Shown here: piece by piece, positions 19,098 through 27,350 of the stretch | Position numbering within the stretch: position 1 is the stretch's first letter | How the letters are laid out: the number at the start of each line of letters is the position of its first letter | NCBI RefSeq assembly: GCF_018361265.1 | Contig: NZ_JAFLNH010000001.1 | Span: 1,550,001-1,614,000 of the forward strand | From: Mycobacterium sp. SM1 | Lineage (GTDB): Bacteria > Actinomycetota > Actinomycetes > Mycobacteriales > Mycobacteriaceae | Reading direction: 5' to 3' | DNA: 64,000 nt | The notes under the pieces: model-generated | What the model saw: the letters and a program-made list of their open reading frames with translations, nothing else | Told to the model about the DNA's origin: nothing | The model's database searches: none | Translations under genes and position numbers: made by a program

Positions 19098-21621
19098 CGA
19101 GGGCTGGCAGGACCGGTCGGCCGTTGAGGCCCCGAGTGGGTCGGCGGCCGGCAGTGCACCCGGACGGCGCGCTGGCGCTCGGGGACCTGGGGTGCGGGAA
19201 CCGCACCGTCCGGTCCCCCCGGACGACCGATTGACGACGGTCCTCCCGCCGGCCGACGACGACAGCTCTACGGGGGCGCGGGAGCCGATCGAAGCGGTCA
19301 AAGCCGCATTGAATGGCCCATTGAATGGCCCGCGCCTCAAAGCCGGCGCGCGCGATCCCGAGGCGGCGGCGGGCGCGCTGGGTGCCCGGCAGCCCAAACC
19401 TGCGCCGACCGGGAGGGACCGGCCGATCGGCGTAGCCCGCCCGCCGCACCACCTTCCGCCCGGACCGCCGCTGGATCGGCCACCACAACCGAGGCGGGCG
19501 CGAGCGCGCGGCGCGCATTGGAGGTGGGCGCCGCGCGCGATCTATCTGACCGTGGCGGTGATGCTGGTGTTGCCGATCGTCACGTTCGTGATGGCGTATG
19601 CGATCGTCGATGTTCCCAAGCCGGGCGATATCCGCACCAACCAGGTCTCTACGATTCTGGCCAGCGACGGCTCAGAGCTCGCCAAAATCGTGCCCCTGGA
19701 AGGCAATCGGGTCGATGTTAACCTCGATCAGGTACCGGTGCACGTACGCCAGGCAGTGATTGCCGCCGAAGACCGTAACTTTTATTCGAACCCCGGTTTC
19801 TCGTACACCGGATTCGCGCGCGCGCTGAAGAACAACATCTTCGGTGGTGATCTGCAGGGCGGGTCGACGATCACCCAGCAGTACGTCAAAAACGCCCTGG
19901 TGGGTTCGCAGCGCGCCGGGCTGGCCGGGCTGACCCGCAAGGCCAAGGAACTCGTCATCGCCACCAAGATGTCGCGGGAGTGGTCGAAAAATGATGTGCT
20001 GCAGGCATATCTGAACATTATTTATTTCGGCCGGGGAGCCTACGGGATCGCGGCAGCCGCCAAAGCATACTTTGACAAGCCGGTTGAACAGCTCACCGTC
20101 TCCGAAGGCGCACTGCTGGCGGCGCTGATCCAACGACCGTCCATACTCGACCCGGCGGTCGATTTCACGGGCGCCACCGCGCGCTGGAACTGGGTGCTCG
20201 ACGGCATGGTGGCAACTGGCGCGCTGTCACCGGCGGATCGTGCGGCACAGGTGTTTCCGCGGACGGTTCCGCCGGACGAGGCCCGCGCGCAAAACCAGAC
20301 CACCGGACCAAACGGGCTGATCGCGCGGCAGGTAACCAAAGAGCTGCTCGACTTGTTCAATATCGACGAACGGACGCTTAACACCCAAGGCCTGCAGATC
20401 ACCACCACGATCGAGCCGACGGCGCAGCGGACCGCCGAGCAAGCGGTGGCCAAATATCTCGATGGCCAAGACCCCGGCATGCGGGCCGCGGTGGTCTCCA
20501 TCGACCCGCGAAACGGTGGTGTGAAAGCCTATTACGGCGGTTCGGATGCCAATGGTTTCGACTTTGCGCAAGCGGGCTTGCAGACCGGGTCATCGTTCAA
20601 GGTGTTCGCGCTCATCGCCGCACTCGAGCAAGGCATCGGGCTGGGCTACCAGCTGGACAGCTCCCCGCTGACGGTGGACGGCATCAAGATCACCAACGCC
20701 GAGGGCGAGAGTTGCGGGACCTGCAGTATCGCCGAGGCGCTCAAACGGTCGCTGAACACCTCGTACTACCGGTTGATGCTGAAACTGCGACACGGCCCGC
20801 AGGACGTCGCCGACGCCGCCCACCAAGCGGGCATTGCCACCAGCTTTCCCGGTGTTTCGCACACGCTTTCCGAAGACGGTCAGGGGGGACCGCCTAACAA
20901 CGGCATCGTGCTGGGCCAGTACCAAACCCGGCCGATAGATATGGCCTCGGCATACGCCACGCTGGCCGCGTCCGGTGTCTACCATCGACCGCACTTCGTG
21001 CACAAGGTCGTCAACTCCAACGGCCAGGTGCTCTTCGACGCGGCCGCCCAAGACAACCAGGGTGAACAGCGCATCCCGAAGGCAGTCGCCGACAACGTCA
21101 CCTCGGCGATGCAACCGATCGCCGGCTATTCACGCGGCCATAACCTTGCCGGAGGCCGGCCGTCGGCAGCCAAAACCGGCACCACCCAGTTAGGCGACAC
21201 CGGCGCTAACAAGGATGCCTGGATGGTTGGCTACACTCCCTCGCTGTCGACGGCGGTGTGGGTGGGCACCGTCAAAGGCGACAAGCCGCTGGTCAACAAG
21301 TGGGGCTCGCCGGTGTACGGCTCGGGTCTGCCGGCCGACATCTGGAAGGCGACCATGGACGGCGCGTTGAAGGGCACGCCCAACGAGGCGTTCCCGAAGC
21401 CGGCCGAGATCGGCGGCTACGCCGGCGCACCGGCACCACCGCCCGCTCCGCCCGCCATGCCGGCGCCGCCGTCACAGACCGTCATCCAGCCCACTATCGA
21501 AGTGGCACCGGGTATTATCATCCCGATCGGCCCGCCTACCACCATCCCCGTCGGACCGCCGGGTGATCTCCAGGCTCCGGCGCCGCCGGGGGGCCCCCAA
21601 GCTCCGGCGCCTCCGCCGTGA
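19090..21621 (+). CDS. ponA1: Bifunctional penicillin-binding protein 1A/PonA1
   Basis: An 843-residue class A penicillin-binding protein that polymerises and cross-links peptidoglycan at the membrane. Residues 1-150 are a Pro/Arg-rich cytoplasmic extension. A single membrane helix follows (about 151-173), then the GT51 transglycosylase with its catalytic Glu227 in AAEDRNFYSNPGF and GGSTITQQYVKNAL. The transpeptidase has the SxxK motif at Ser501-Lys504 (TGSSFKVF), SLNTSYYRL, and KTGTT. A proline-rich tail ends it, as in PonA1. The GTG at 19090 gives the long form; it overlaps the previous gene by 8 nt. The next gene overlaps its stop, so three genes are coupled. Confidence 0.95.
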   Translation: MNNEGWQDRSAVEAPSGSAAGSAPGRRAGARGPGVREPHRPVPPDDRLTTVLPPADDDSSTGAREPIEAVKAALNGPLNGPRLKAGARDPEAAAGALGARQPKPAPTGRDRPIGVARPPHHLPPGPPLDRPPQPRRARARGAHWRWAPRAIYLTVAVMLVLPIVTFVMAYAIVDVPKPGDIRTNQVSTILASDGSELAKIVPLEGNRVDVNLDQVPVHVRQAVIAAEDRNFYSNPGFSYTGFARALKNNIFGGDLQGGSTITQQYVKNALVGSQRAGLAGLTRKAKELVIATKMSREWSKNDVLQAYLNIIYFGRGAYGIAAAAKAYFDKPVEQLTVSEGALLAALIQRPSILDPAVDFTGATARWNWVLDGMVATGALSPADRAAQVFPRTVPPDEARAQNQTTGPNGLIARQVTKELLDLFNIDERTLNTQGLQITTTIEPTAQRTAEQAVAKYLDGQDPGMRAAVVSIDPRNGGVKAYYGGSDANGFDFAQAGLQTGSSFKVFALIAALEQGIGLGYQLDSSPLTVDGIKITNAEGESCGTCSIAEALKRSLNTSYYRLMLKLRHGPQDVADAAHQAGIATSFPGVSHTLSEDGQGGPPNNGIVLGQYQTRPIDMASAYATLAASGVYHRPHFVHKVVNSNGQVLFDAAAQDNQGEQRIPKAVADNVTSAMQPIAGYSRGHNLAGGRPSAAKTGTTQLGDTGANKDAWMVGYTPSLSTAVWVGTVKGDKPLVNKWGSPVYGSGLPADIWKATMDGALKGTPNEAFPKPAEIGGYAGAPAPPPAPPAMPAPPSQTVIQPTIEVAPGIIIPIGPPTTIPVGPPGDLQAPAPPGGPQAPAPPP

Positions 21622-23222
21622 CCGATACCGACACCAAGCGTCCCGTTATCTCACCGGGGCCATTGGCCGCCGATCTGCGCACCGCCGGGGACCGCGACTG
21701 CCCCAGTCGCACTGACGCTTTGGGTTCGGCGTTGTCGGCCATGATCGGCGGGCCGGTGGGCAGGCATGCGGTGATCGGGCGGGCGCGATTTTTGACCCCG
21801 CTGCGGGCGATGTTTCTGGTCGGGCTGGTGTTTCTGGCGCTGGGCTGGTCTACAAAGGCCCCGTGCCTGCAGAGCACGGGCACCGGTACGGGCGATCAGC
21901 GGGTGGCCAACTGGGATCATCAGCGCGCCTACTATCAGTTGTGCTACTCCGACACGGTTCCGCTCTACGGTGCGGAGTTGTTGAGCCAGGGCAAGTTTCC
22001 ATACAAGTCGAGTTGGGTCGAGACCGATCCGTCCGGCAAACCGCAGATACGCTACGACGGCCGGCCGGCGGTGCGCTACATGGAGTATCCGGTGCTGACC
22101 GGGCTCTACCAGTATGCGGCAATGGCGTTGGCCAAGACTTACACCGCGCTGAGCAAGCTAAAGCTGCTGCCGGTGGTCGCCGAGGTGGTCGTCTTCTTCG
22201 ACGTCGCGGCGTTCGGCTTGGCACTGGCCTGGCTGGCCACCGTCTGGGCCAGCGCCGCCCTGGCGGGACGACGGTTATGGGATGCCGCGCTGGTGGCCGC
22301 CAGCCCCGTGGTGGTTTTTCAAATTTTCACCAACTTTGACGCACTCGCAACGGCTTTGGCGGCCGCAGGGCTGCTGGCATGGGCGCGGCGAAGGCCGGTG
22401 CTGGCAGGCGCGCTGATCGGGCTGGGGGTTGCGGCCAAATTCTATCCGGTGTTGTTGCTGGGCCCGCTGGCGGTGCTGGGGATCCGCGCCGGGCGACTCG
22501 GTGAGCTGGCGCGCGCCACGGCGGCCACGGGAGCGAGCTGGCTGGTGGTGAACCTGCCCGTGATGCTGCTCTTTCCGCGAGGATGGTCGGAGTTCTTCCG
22601 GCTCAACACGCGACGCGGCGACGACATGGACTCGCTATATAACGTCGTCAAGTCGTTCACCGGATGGCACGGTTTCGATCCGGCACTGGGCTTTTGGCAG
22701 CCTCCGGTAGCACTGAACGTCGTCAGCGGCGGGCTGTTCGTATCGTGCTGCGCGGCTATTGCCTATATGGCCCTCACCGCTCCCCGGCGGCCCCGGGTAG
22801 CGCAGTTGGCGTTCTTGGTGGTGGCGGCTTTCCTCTTGACCGGCAAGGTATGGAGCCCGCAGTTTTCGCTGTGGCTGGTGCCCCTGGCTGTGCTGGCCCT
22901 GCCGCATCGGCGCGTCCTGCTGACGTGGATGACGATCGACGCGGCGGTGTGGGTACCCCGAATGTACTACCTGTACGGTGTTTCCAACCGCGGGCTGCCA
23001 GAGCAGTGGTTCACCGCTACCGTCCTGGTACGCGACGTCGCGGTGGTAGCGCTGTGCGTGCTGGTGGTGCGCCAGATCTACCGGCCCGAGGAGGACCTGG
23101 TCCGCTGGGGCGGGCGCGTCGACGATCCCGCCGGGGGGGTGTTTGACCAGGCCCGCGATGCCGCGCCGCGCTGGTTGCCGGAGTGGCTACGGCCAGCGCG
23201 GCAGGCGCAATGGGCTCCCTGA
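21618..23222 (+). CDS. GT87-type integral membrane glycosyltransferase (Rv0051-like)
   Basis: A 534-residue polytopic protein of the DUF2029/GT87 group, GT-C enzymes that use polyprenyl-phosphate sugars such as phosphomannose outside the membrane. At least eight hydrophobic helices are visible, for example VEVVVFFDVAAFGLALAWLA, GALIGLGVAAKFYPVLLLGP and AQLAFLVVAAFLLTGKVWSP. The AAKFYP and KVWSPQF blocks are typical. The GTG at 21618 overlaps the ponA1 stop by 4 nt. It matches Rv0051 of M. tuberculosis. The acceptor is unknown; an envelope lipid or glycan is likely. Rv0052, which follows in M. tuberculosis, is missing here. Confidence 0.85.
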   Translation: MTDTDTKRPVISPGPLAADLRTAGDRDCPSRTDALGSALSAMIGGPVGRHAVIGRARFLTPLRAMFLVGLVFLALGWSTKAPCLQSTGTGTGDQRVANWDHQRAYYQLCYSDTVPLYGAELLSQGKFPYKSSWVETDPSGKPQIRYDGRPAVRYMEYPVLTGLYQYAAMALAKTYTALSKLKLLPVVAEVVVFFDVAAFGLALAWLATVWASAALAGRRLWDAALVAASPVVVFQIFTNFDALATALAAAGLLAWARRRPVLAGALIGLGVAAKFYPVLLLGPLAVLGIRAGRLGELARATAATGASWLVVNLPVMLLFPRGWSEFFRLNTRRGDDMDSLYNVVKSFTGWHGFDPALGFWQPPVALNVVSGGLFVSCCAAIAYMALTAPRRPRVAQLAFLVVAAFLLTGKVWSPQFSLWLVPLAVLALPHRRVLLTWMTIDAAVWVPRMYYLYGVSNRGLPEQWFTATVLVRDVAVVALCVLVVRQIYRPEEDLVRWGGRVDDPAGGVFDQARDAAPRWLPEWLRPARQAQWAP

Positions 23223-23388
23223 GGCGGCAGCTTGACGAGCGACCGGCGGTTGCCGCAGCGACCTCGACCATGCGTCCTTGGCGCCGAGCGTGCGCTCAGG
23301 GCGGGATTTCTGGGGATTTCGCCCTACGCGCACCGCCGGCGCCGCCAACGCGAACTTGAAGGATTTCGCAGGCCAGGCCGGTGTCCGC

Positions 23389-23443
23389 TACCCTGGATAG
23401 GTTGCCGACGCAGGCGACCCTCCTGCCACGGATGTGCCGTGGC
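23389..23443 (+). promoter_or_regulatory. rpsF operon promoter and leader hairpin
   Basis: TACCCT at 23389-23394 is a likely -10 box. Downstream, GCCACGG (23425-23431) and CCGTGGC (23437-23443) form a perfect 7-bp stem with a 5-nt loop, followed by CGCA. Many bacteria have an S6:S18-binding leader RNA before rpsF with CCG-containing stems, so this hairpin is a candidate for ribosomal-protein feedback control. A near-perfect GGAGGTGAT sits at 23457-23465, 9 nt before the GTG start. Confidence 0.4.
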
Positions 23444-23474
23444 CGCATAGACCAGAGGAGGTGATGAGGTTTCC

Positions 23475-23765
23475 GTGCGTCCATACGAAATCATGGTCAT
23501 CCTCGACCCCACTCTCGACGAGCGCACCATTGCCCCGTCGTTGGAGGCGTTTCTCAACGTCGTCCGCCGGGATGGGGGAACTGTCGAGAAGGTCGACGTT
23601 TGGGGCCGACGCCGGCTGGCCTACGAGATAGCGAAGCACGCCGAAGGGATCTACGCCGTCATCGATGTTAAGGCCGCCCCGGCAACGGTGTCCGAGCTCG
23701 ACCGCCAGCTCAGGCTAAACGAGTCGGTGCTGCGCACCAAAGTGATCCGCACCGACACCCACTAG
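23475..23765 (+). CDS. rpsF: Small ribosomal subunit protein bS6
   Basis: A complete 96-residue S6 protein. It starts [18 protein letters not shown] and contains [20 protein letters not shown] and the end [14 protein letters not shown], all typical. It binds 16S rRNA with S18, encoded two genes later. The GTG start has a strong ribosome binding site. A 56-bp tandem repeat begins immediately after its stop codon, between it and ssb. Confidence 0.97.
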   Translation: MRPYEIMVILDPTLDERTIAPSLEAFLNVVRRDGGTVEKVDVWGRRRLAYEIAKHAEGIYAVIDVKAAPATVSELDRQLRLNESVLRTKVIRTDTH

Positions 23766-23766
23766 C

Positions 23767-24020
23767 GTGGCGACGATGCGGGCCGTGGAGCGGGCCGGGA
23801 GGAGCCAGGCGATCGGGCTGGGGTGGCGACGATGCGGGCCGTGGAGCGGGCCGGGAGGAGCCAGGCGATCGGGCTGGGGTGGCGACGATGCGGGCCGTGG
23901 AGCGGGCCGGGAGGAGCCAGGCGATCGGGCTGGGGTGGCGACGATGCGGGCCGTGGAGCGGGCCGGGAGGAGCCAGGCGATCGGGCTGGGGTGGCGACGA
24001 TGCGGGCCGTGGAGCGGGCG
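23767..24020 (+). repeat. 56-bp tandem repeat, about 4.5 copies, between rpsF and ssb
   Basis: Four identical 56-bp units start at 23767, 23823, 23879 and 23935, with about 29 bases of a fifth at 23991. The unit begins GTGGCGACGATGCGGGCCGT and ends CAGGCGATCGGGCTGGG. It is GC-rich and resembles mycobacterial MIRU minisatellites in GACGATG and GGAGGAGC words. It lies within a ribosomal operon and must be transcribed. 56 is not a multiple of 3, so the reading frame changes every copy and the open frames across it are chance. The copy number should vary between strains. Confidence 0.9.
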
Positions 24021-24153
24021 GGGTCAGATCAAACCTGTCGATGGATGACTGCCGAGCGTCAGAGCGGTTGCGTAGGCTCTGCGGGGAGACGCTTACCGGC
24101 TTATCGGAGAGTATCGAGCTTATATTGGTGACCGCTGATCCCAGGAGGACGTT

Positions 24154-24654
24154 GTGGCCGGTGATACCACCATTACGGTCGTCGGAAATCTGACCGCCGA
24201 CCCCGAGTTGCGGTTCACCCCGTCGGGTGCGGCCGTCGCGAACTTCACCGTGGCCTCGACACCGCGGATCTATGACCGCCAAAGTGGAGAATGGAAAGAC
24301 GGTGAGGCGTTGTTTTTGCGCTGCAATATCTGGCGGGAGGCCGCCGAGAATGTGGCCGAAAGCCTCACCCGGGGATCGCGGGTGATCGTCACCGGCCGTC
24401 TTAAGCAGCGGTCCTTCGAAACCCGCGAGGGCGAAAAGCGCACCGTCGTCGAGGTTGAGGTCGATGAGGTCGGTCCTTCGCTGCGGTATGCGACCGCCAA
24501 GGTCAACAAGGCGAACCGGAGTGGGGCTGGTGGTTTCGGCACCGGATCCCGTGCCGCGCCGGCTCAGGGGGGCGACGGAGTCGCCGATGACCCATGGGGA
24601 AGCGCCCCCGCCTCAGGGTCGTTCGCCGGCGGTGACGACGAGCCGCCATTCTGA
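24154..24654 (+). CDS. ssb: Single-stranded DNA-binding protein
   Basis: A 166-residue SSB that coats single-stranded DNA in replication and repair. The OB fold spans about residues 1-110: [49 protein letters not shown] and [19 protein letters not shown] Gly-rich disordered linker follows and the acidic tip DDEPPF binds partner proteins. A GTG start follows AGGAGG. The 133 bases between the repeat and ssb hold nothing else I recognise. It is the usual second gene of the rpsF-ssb-rpsR-rplI operon. Confidence 0.97.
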   Translation: MAGDTTITVVGNLTADPELRFTPSGAAVANFTVASTPRIYDRQSGEWKDGEALFLRCNIWREAAENVAESLTRGSRVIVTGRLKQRSFETREGEKRTVVEVEVDEVGPSLRYATAKVNKANRSGAGGFGTGSRAAPAQGGDGVADDPWGSAPASGSFAGGDDEPPF

Positions 24655-24697
24655 TCCGGTCCGATCCCCAAGCACGAGGAATGAAAGAGAAAGAGGC

Positions 24698-24949
24698 ATG
24701 GCGAAATCCAAGCGACGCCCGGCTCCTGAGAAGCCGGTCAAAACACGCAAGTGTGTGTTCTGCGCCAAGAAGGATCAAGTGATCGACTATAAGGACACCG
24801 CGCTGCTGCGTACCTATATTAGTGAGCGCGGCAAGATTCGGGCCCGTCGCGTGACCGGCAACTGTGTGCAGCATCAGCGCGACATCGCCATCGCGATCAA
24901 AAACGCCCGGGAGATGGCGCTGCTGCCCTTCACCTCGTCGGCGCGCTGA
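24698..24949 (+). CDS. rpsR1: Small ribosomal subunit protein bS18 (zinc-type)
   Basis: An 83-residue S18. It has [40 protein letters not shown] and a third Cys in TGNCVQHQ. The CxxC makes it the zinc-type (C+) form, corresponding to rpsR1; mycobacteria often have a second zinc-free copy under Zur. The ATG is preceded by GAAAGAG. It is followed 24 nt later by rplI. Confidence 0.95.
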   Translation: MAKSKRRPAPEKPVKTRKCVFCAKKDQVIDYKDTALLRTYISERGKIRARRVTGNCVQHQRDIAIAIKNAREMALLPFTSSAR

Positions 24950-24973
24950 GCGCAGAAGGGAGCGCATGACGCG

Positions 24974-25432
24974 ATGAAATTGATTCTGACCGCTGACGTC
25001 GACCACCTGGGTTCGGCCGGGGAGACCGTCGAGGTCAAGGACGGGTATGGGCGCAACTTCTTGCTCCCACGTGGATTAGCGATTGTGGCGTCCCGCGGCG
25101 CGCAGAAGCAGGTCGACGAGATCCGTCGCGCCCGGGAACGCAAGCAGGTACGCGACCTCGAGCATGCCCACGAAATTAAAGTTGCGATCGAGGCGCTGGG
25201 CTCGGTCCCGCTGCCGGTAAAGGCGGCACCGGATAGCGGAAAGCTGTTTGGCTCGGTGACCGCCAGTGACGTTGTCGCGGCCATCAAGACGGCGGGCGGA
25301 CCCAGTCTGGACAAGCGAACCGTTCGGCTGCCCAAAGCGCACATCAAGGCGGTGGGCATGCATTCGGTGACGGTGCGTCTGCACCCCGACGTCGACGTGG
25401 ACGTCACGCTGAATGTCGTCGCAGAGAGCTGA
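24974..25432 (+). CDS. rplI: Large ribosomal subunit protein bL9
   Basis: A full-length 152-residue L9. The N-terminal rRNA-binding domain reads [20 protein letters not shown], then [20 protein letters not shown] connecting helix ([18 protein letters not shown]) leads to the C-terminal domain with [15 protein letters not shown] and [18 protein letters not shown]. In M. tuberculosis Rv0057 and dnaB follow; here an insertion sequence lies 88 nt downstream. Confidence 0.97.
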   Translation: MKLILTADVDHLGSAGETVEVKDGYGRNFLLPRGLAIVASRGAQKQVDEIRRARERKQVRDLEHAHEIKVAIEALGSVPLPVKAAPDSGKLFGSVTASDVVAAIKTAGGPSLDKRTVRLPKAHIKAVGMHSVTVRLHPDVDVDVTLNVVAES

Positions 25433-25519
25433 GCCGACGCCGAGCCCGCCCGGCGGATGAGGCGCATGAGCCGCCACCGGCGTCACGCCATGTTTGGGGG
25501 TACGGGGAAACGGTACGAG

Positions 25520-26896
25520 GTGCCTCAGGTAAAAGTGAGCGCGTGGGGGGCTTGCACTACTTCGCCTTGGTCAACCGGTTGATTGCCGGGTCCAATGCTT
25601 GCAGATCGACGTGGCGGGCGGCGGCCAGGGCCTCGGTCTTGGCCTTGGCCAGGTCCAGCAGCTGCATCTGGATCGCGTTGATCTGGCGGGTCAAGTCGGC
25701 GGGGTTGATGCCCTCGACTCGGGCGGCCGCATCCGAGAGCTGTTGAGCGTCAAGCACTCCCGATGCCTGTAGCCGCTGCCAGGGGGTGGCCGGCTTGTCG
25801 TAGACGCGCCTGCGGCGCCCCTTGGCGGTGGTGGTGTAGCCGATGGCCTTTTTCGTCGGGGTGAAGAAGTTCAGCCGCAGCGACACCAGGTCCCAGAGCC
25901 GGTTGAGCAGCTCCAACTCCTCGCCGGTGTCGTAGCGGCGGTAGAACGCGTGCTTGCGCACCACATGGTTGTTCTTCGACTCCACATGCGCCTGGTCGTT
26001 CTTCTGGTACGGCCGCGACCGGGTCTGGGCGATGTCGCGGGCCTGCAACCACGCGGCGACCTCATGATTGATGAACTCAGCCCCGCAGTCCGAGTCGAAA
26101 ATCGCCATGGGAAACGGGAACCGCTGAGCCAGCTCCTGGATGCCCTGCAGGATCCACGTGGAGGCGTTGTTGCGGATCGAGCGGTTCTCGGTCCAACCGC
26201 ACACCAGATCGGTCATCGTTAGAGCGCGGGCGAACTCGCCGATCAAACTCGGGCCGCAATGCGCCACCGTGTCGGCCTCGATCAGTCCCGGGGCCTTGGG
26301 CGCCTGCTCAGCGCAGGTACGGATGGCGATCGAATTACGCAGCAGCGGTGACGGTTTAGTTGTCGAGATACCCTTGATTGCCATCCTGTCGCGGGCCGGT
26401 TTCAGATACCGGTCCACCGTGGCCGCGCTCATCGCCTGCAACTCGGCCAGGGCCGCCTCGGTGGCAAACGGCCGGGCAAGATCACCAGCGGCGGCCAGCA
26501 GCGGCAACCACAGCTGCAGCATCACCACCAGGTACTTGCCGCACGGCATGCCCATCAACGCCCACACGTGCTCGCACAGCGCCCTGGCGTCGTCGCTGAA
26601 GCCCCGCGGGCGCAACCTGCGCCTATCGACCTGGCTGGCCGGGTGCGGCAGTGGCGGGCCGGCCAGCATCCGCCGCGCCGTCGAACGGCCCATCCCGGTG
26701 GTGGCCACCACCCGATCCAGGATCTTGGTCTTGTCCGCCTTGCACGCCCTGCGGTACTGACCACGCAGTTTGTTGGTTACCTGCCGTCTTGCGGCCATGT
26801 CGATCTTGCCCTCCATGTCGGGCAAGCCTTCCGCGCTACGCGCTCAAAATAGCTGAGGCACCACTGCCAGCTACGCGCTCAAAGCAGCTGAGGCAC
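25520..26896. mobile_element. Insertion sequence between rplI and dnaB (about 1.4 kb)
   Basis: The element has one transposase gene. The left end begins GTGCCTCAGGTAAAAGTGAG (25520). The right end holds ACGCGCTCAAAGCAGCTGAG followed by GCAC (26873-26896), which read in reverse matches the left end. A second copy of the right-end sequence lies just inside (26838-26861). I see no clear target-site duplication, so the outer limits are tentative. The transposase suggests an ISNCY (IS1202/ISDol1-like) or IS481-related element; the group is not certain. Confidence 0.75.
25557..26825 (-). CDS. DDE transposase (integrase core)
   Basis: A 422-residue transposase. The N-terminal third has helix-turn-helix character (KTKILDRVVATTGMGRSTAR). 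The retroviral-integrase fold follows with an apparently intact triad: Asp185 in GLIEADTVAHCG, Asp246 in AIFDSDCGAEFIN, and Glu282 in QAHVESKNNHVV. The C-terminus has a basic stretch (TTAKGRRRRVYDKPATPW). The large spacing of the first two acids (61) and the SDCGAEF loop fit the rve-core IS families. No frameshift is present, so it may still be active. The stop lies 37 bases inside the left end. Confidence 0.85.
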   Translation of the reverse strand: MPDMEGKIDMAARRQVTNKLRGQYRRACKADKTKILDRVVATTGMGRSTARRMLAGPPLPHPASQVDRRRLRPRGFSDDARALCEHVWALMGMPCGKYLVVMLQLWLPLLAAAGDLARPFATEAALAELQAMSAATVDRYLKPARDRMAIKGISTTKPSPLLRNSIAIRTCAEQAPKAPGLIEADTVAHCGPSLIGEFARALTMTDLVCGWTENRSIRNNASTWILQGIQELAQRFPFPMAIFDSDCGAEFINHEVAAWLQARDIAQTRSRPYQKNDQAHVESKNNHVVRKHAFYRRYDTGEELELLNRLWDLVSLRLNFFTPTKKAIGYTTTAKGRRRRVYDKPATPWQRLQASGVLDAQQLSDAAARVEGINPADLTRQINAIQMQLLDLAKAKTEALAAARHVDLQALDPAINRLTKAK

Positions 26897-27350
26897 GCCG
26901 CGGTAGCCGTAAGAGACCCGTTAGCTAGCTAACTTAACAGTCCGTTAACGCCGCGCCTGGGCGGCGGCCACACAACACGCCCGAAACGGCAACCTGCGCC
27001 GACACGCCGAAGAGCTTGTCATCCACAACTATGGCGGCGAAGTGTGGTGCTCTTATCTGGGGCAATGCTGAAAAGCCGGGTGTTCATCCACAGGTTTTCC
27101 ACAGCCGTCTCAACACCGTCGCGAACAGCTATGCACACACGATGCACAACTTTCTAAACAGTGGCGCTTTGAGTCCTTTCCAGCAACGTTTAACCTCGAG
27201 CGTCGCGAGGTGGTGCCGCGGCGTTGTTGGCCCGCGACCGCCCGGCAGGAGGCAGTCGCGTGCGCTGAGGATCGGCCGTGTCGGGGCCCTGAGCTAGGGT
27301 TCAGACATCGAATATCCGTTCGAGCGCGGTAGCGGAGGAGGTGACAATCG
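26897..27350. promoter_or_regulatory. dnaB upstream region with DnaA-box-like motifs
   Basis: A 454-nt gene-free stretch between the insertion sequence and dnaB. It contains TTGTCATCCACA (27016-27027), TTCATCCACA (27083-27092) and TTTTCCACA (27095-27103), each one or two changes from the DnaA box TTRTCCACA. All three share one orientation. The region after 27104 shows a strong GGAGGAGGTGA ribosome binding site at 27332-27342 for dnaB. DnaA control of the helicase gene is possible; an origin here is unlikely. Confidence 0.35.

Noticed and set aside
23767..24020. CRISPR-like repeat array between rpsF and ssb
   Set aside because: The 56-bp units are directly adjoining with no unique spacers and no cas genes are near, so it is a tandem minisatellite.
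23767..24193. Overlapping open frames of 93-104 residues across the tandem repeat
   Set aside because: The unit is 56 bp, so the same frames repeat with shifts; no ribosome binding site and no protein-like conservation.
26897..27350. Chromosomal origin at the DnaA-box-like cluster
   Set aside because: Only three imperfect boxes and no AT-rich unwinding region or dnaA/dnaN genes; synteny places oriC elsewhere.
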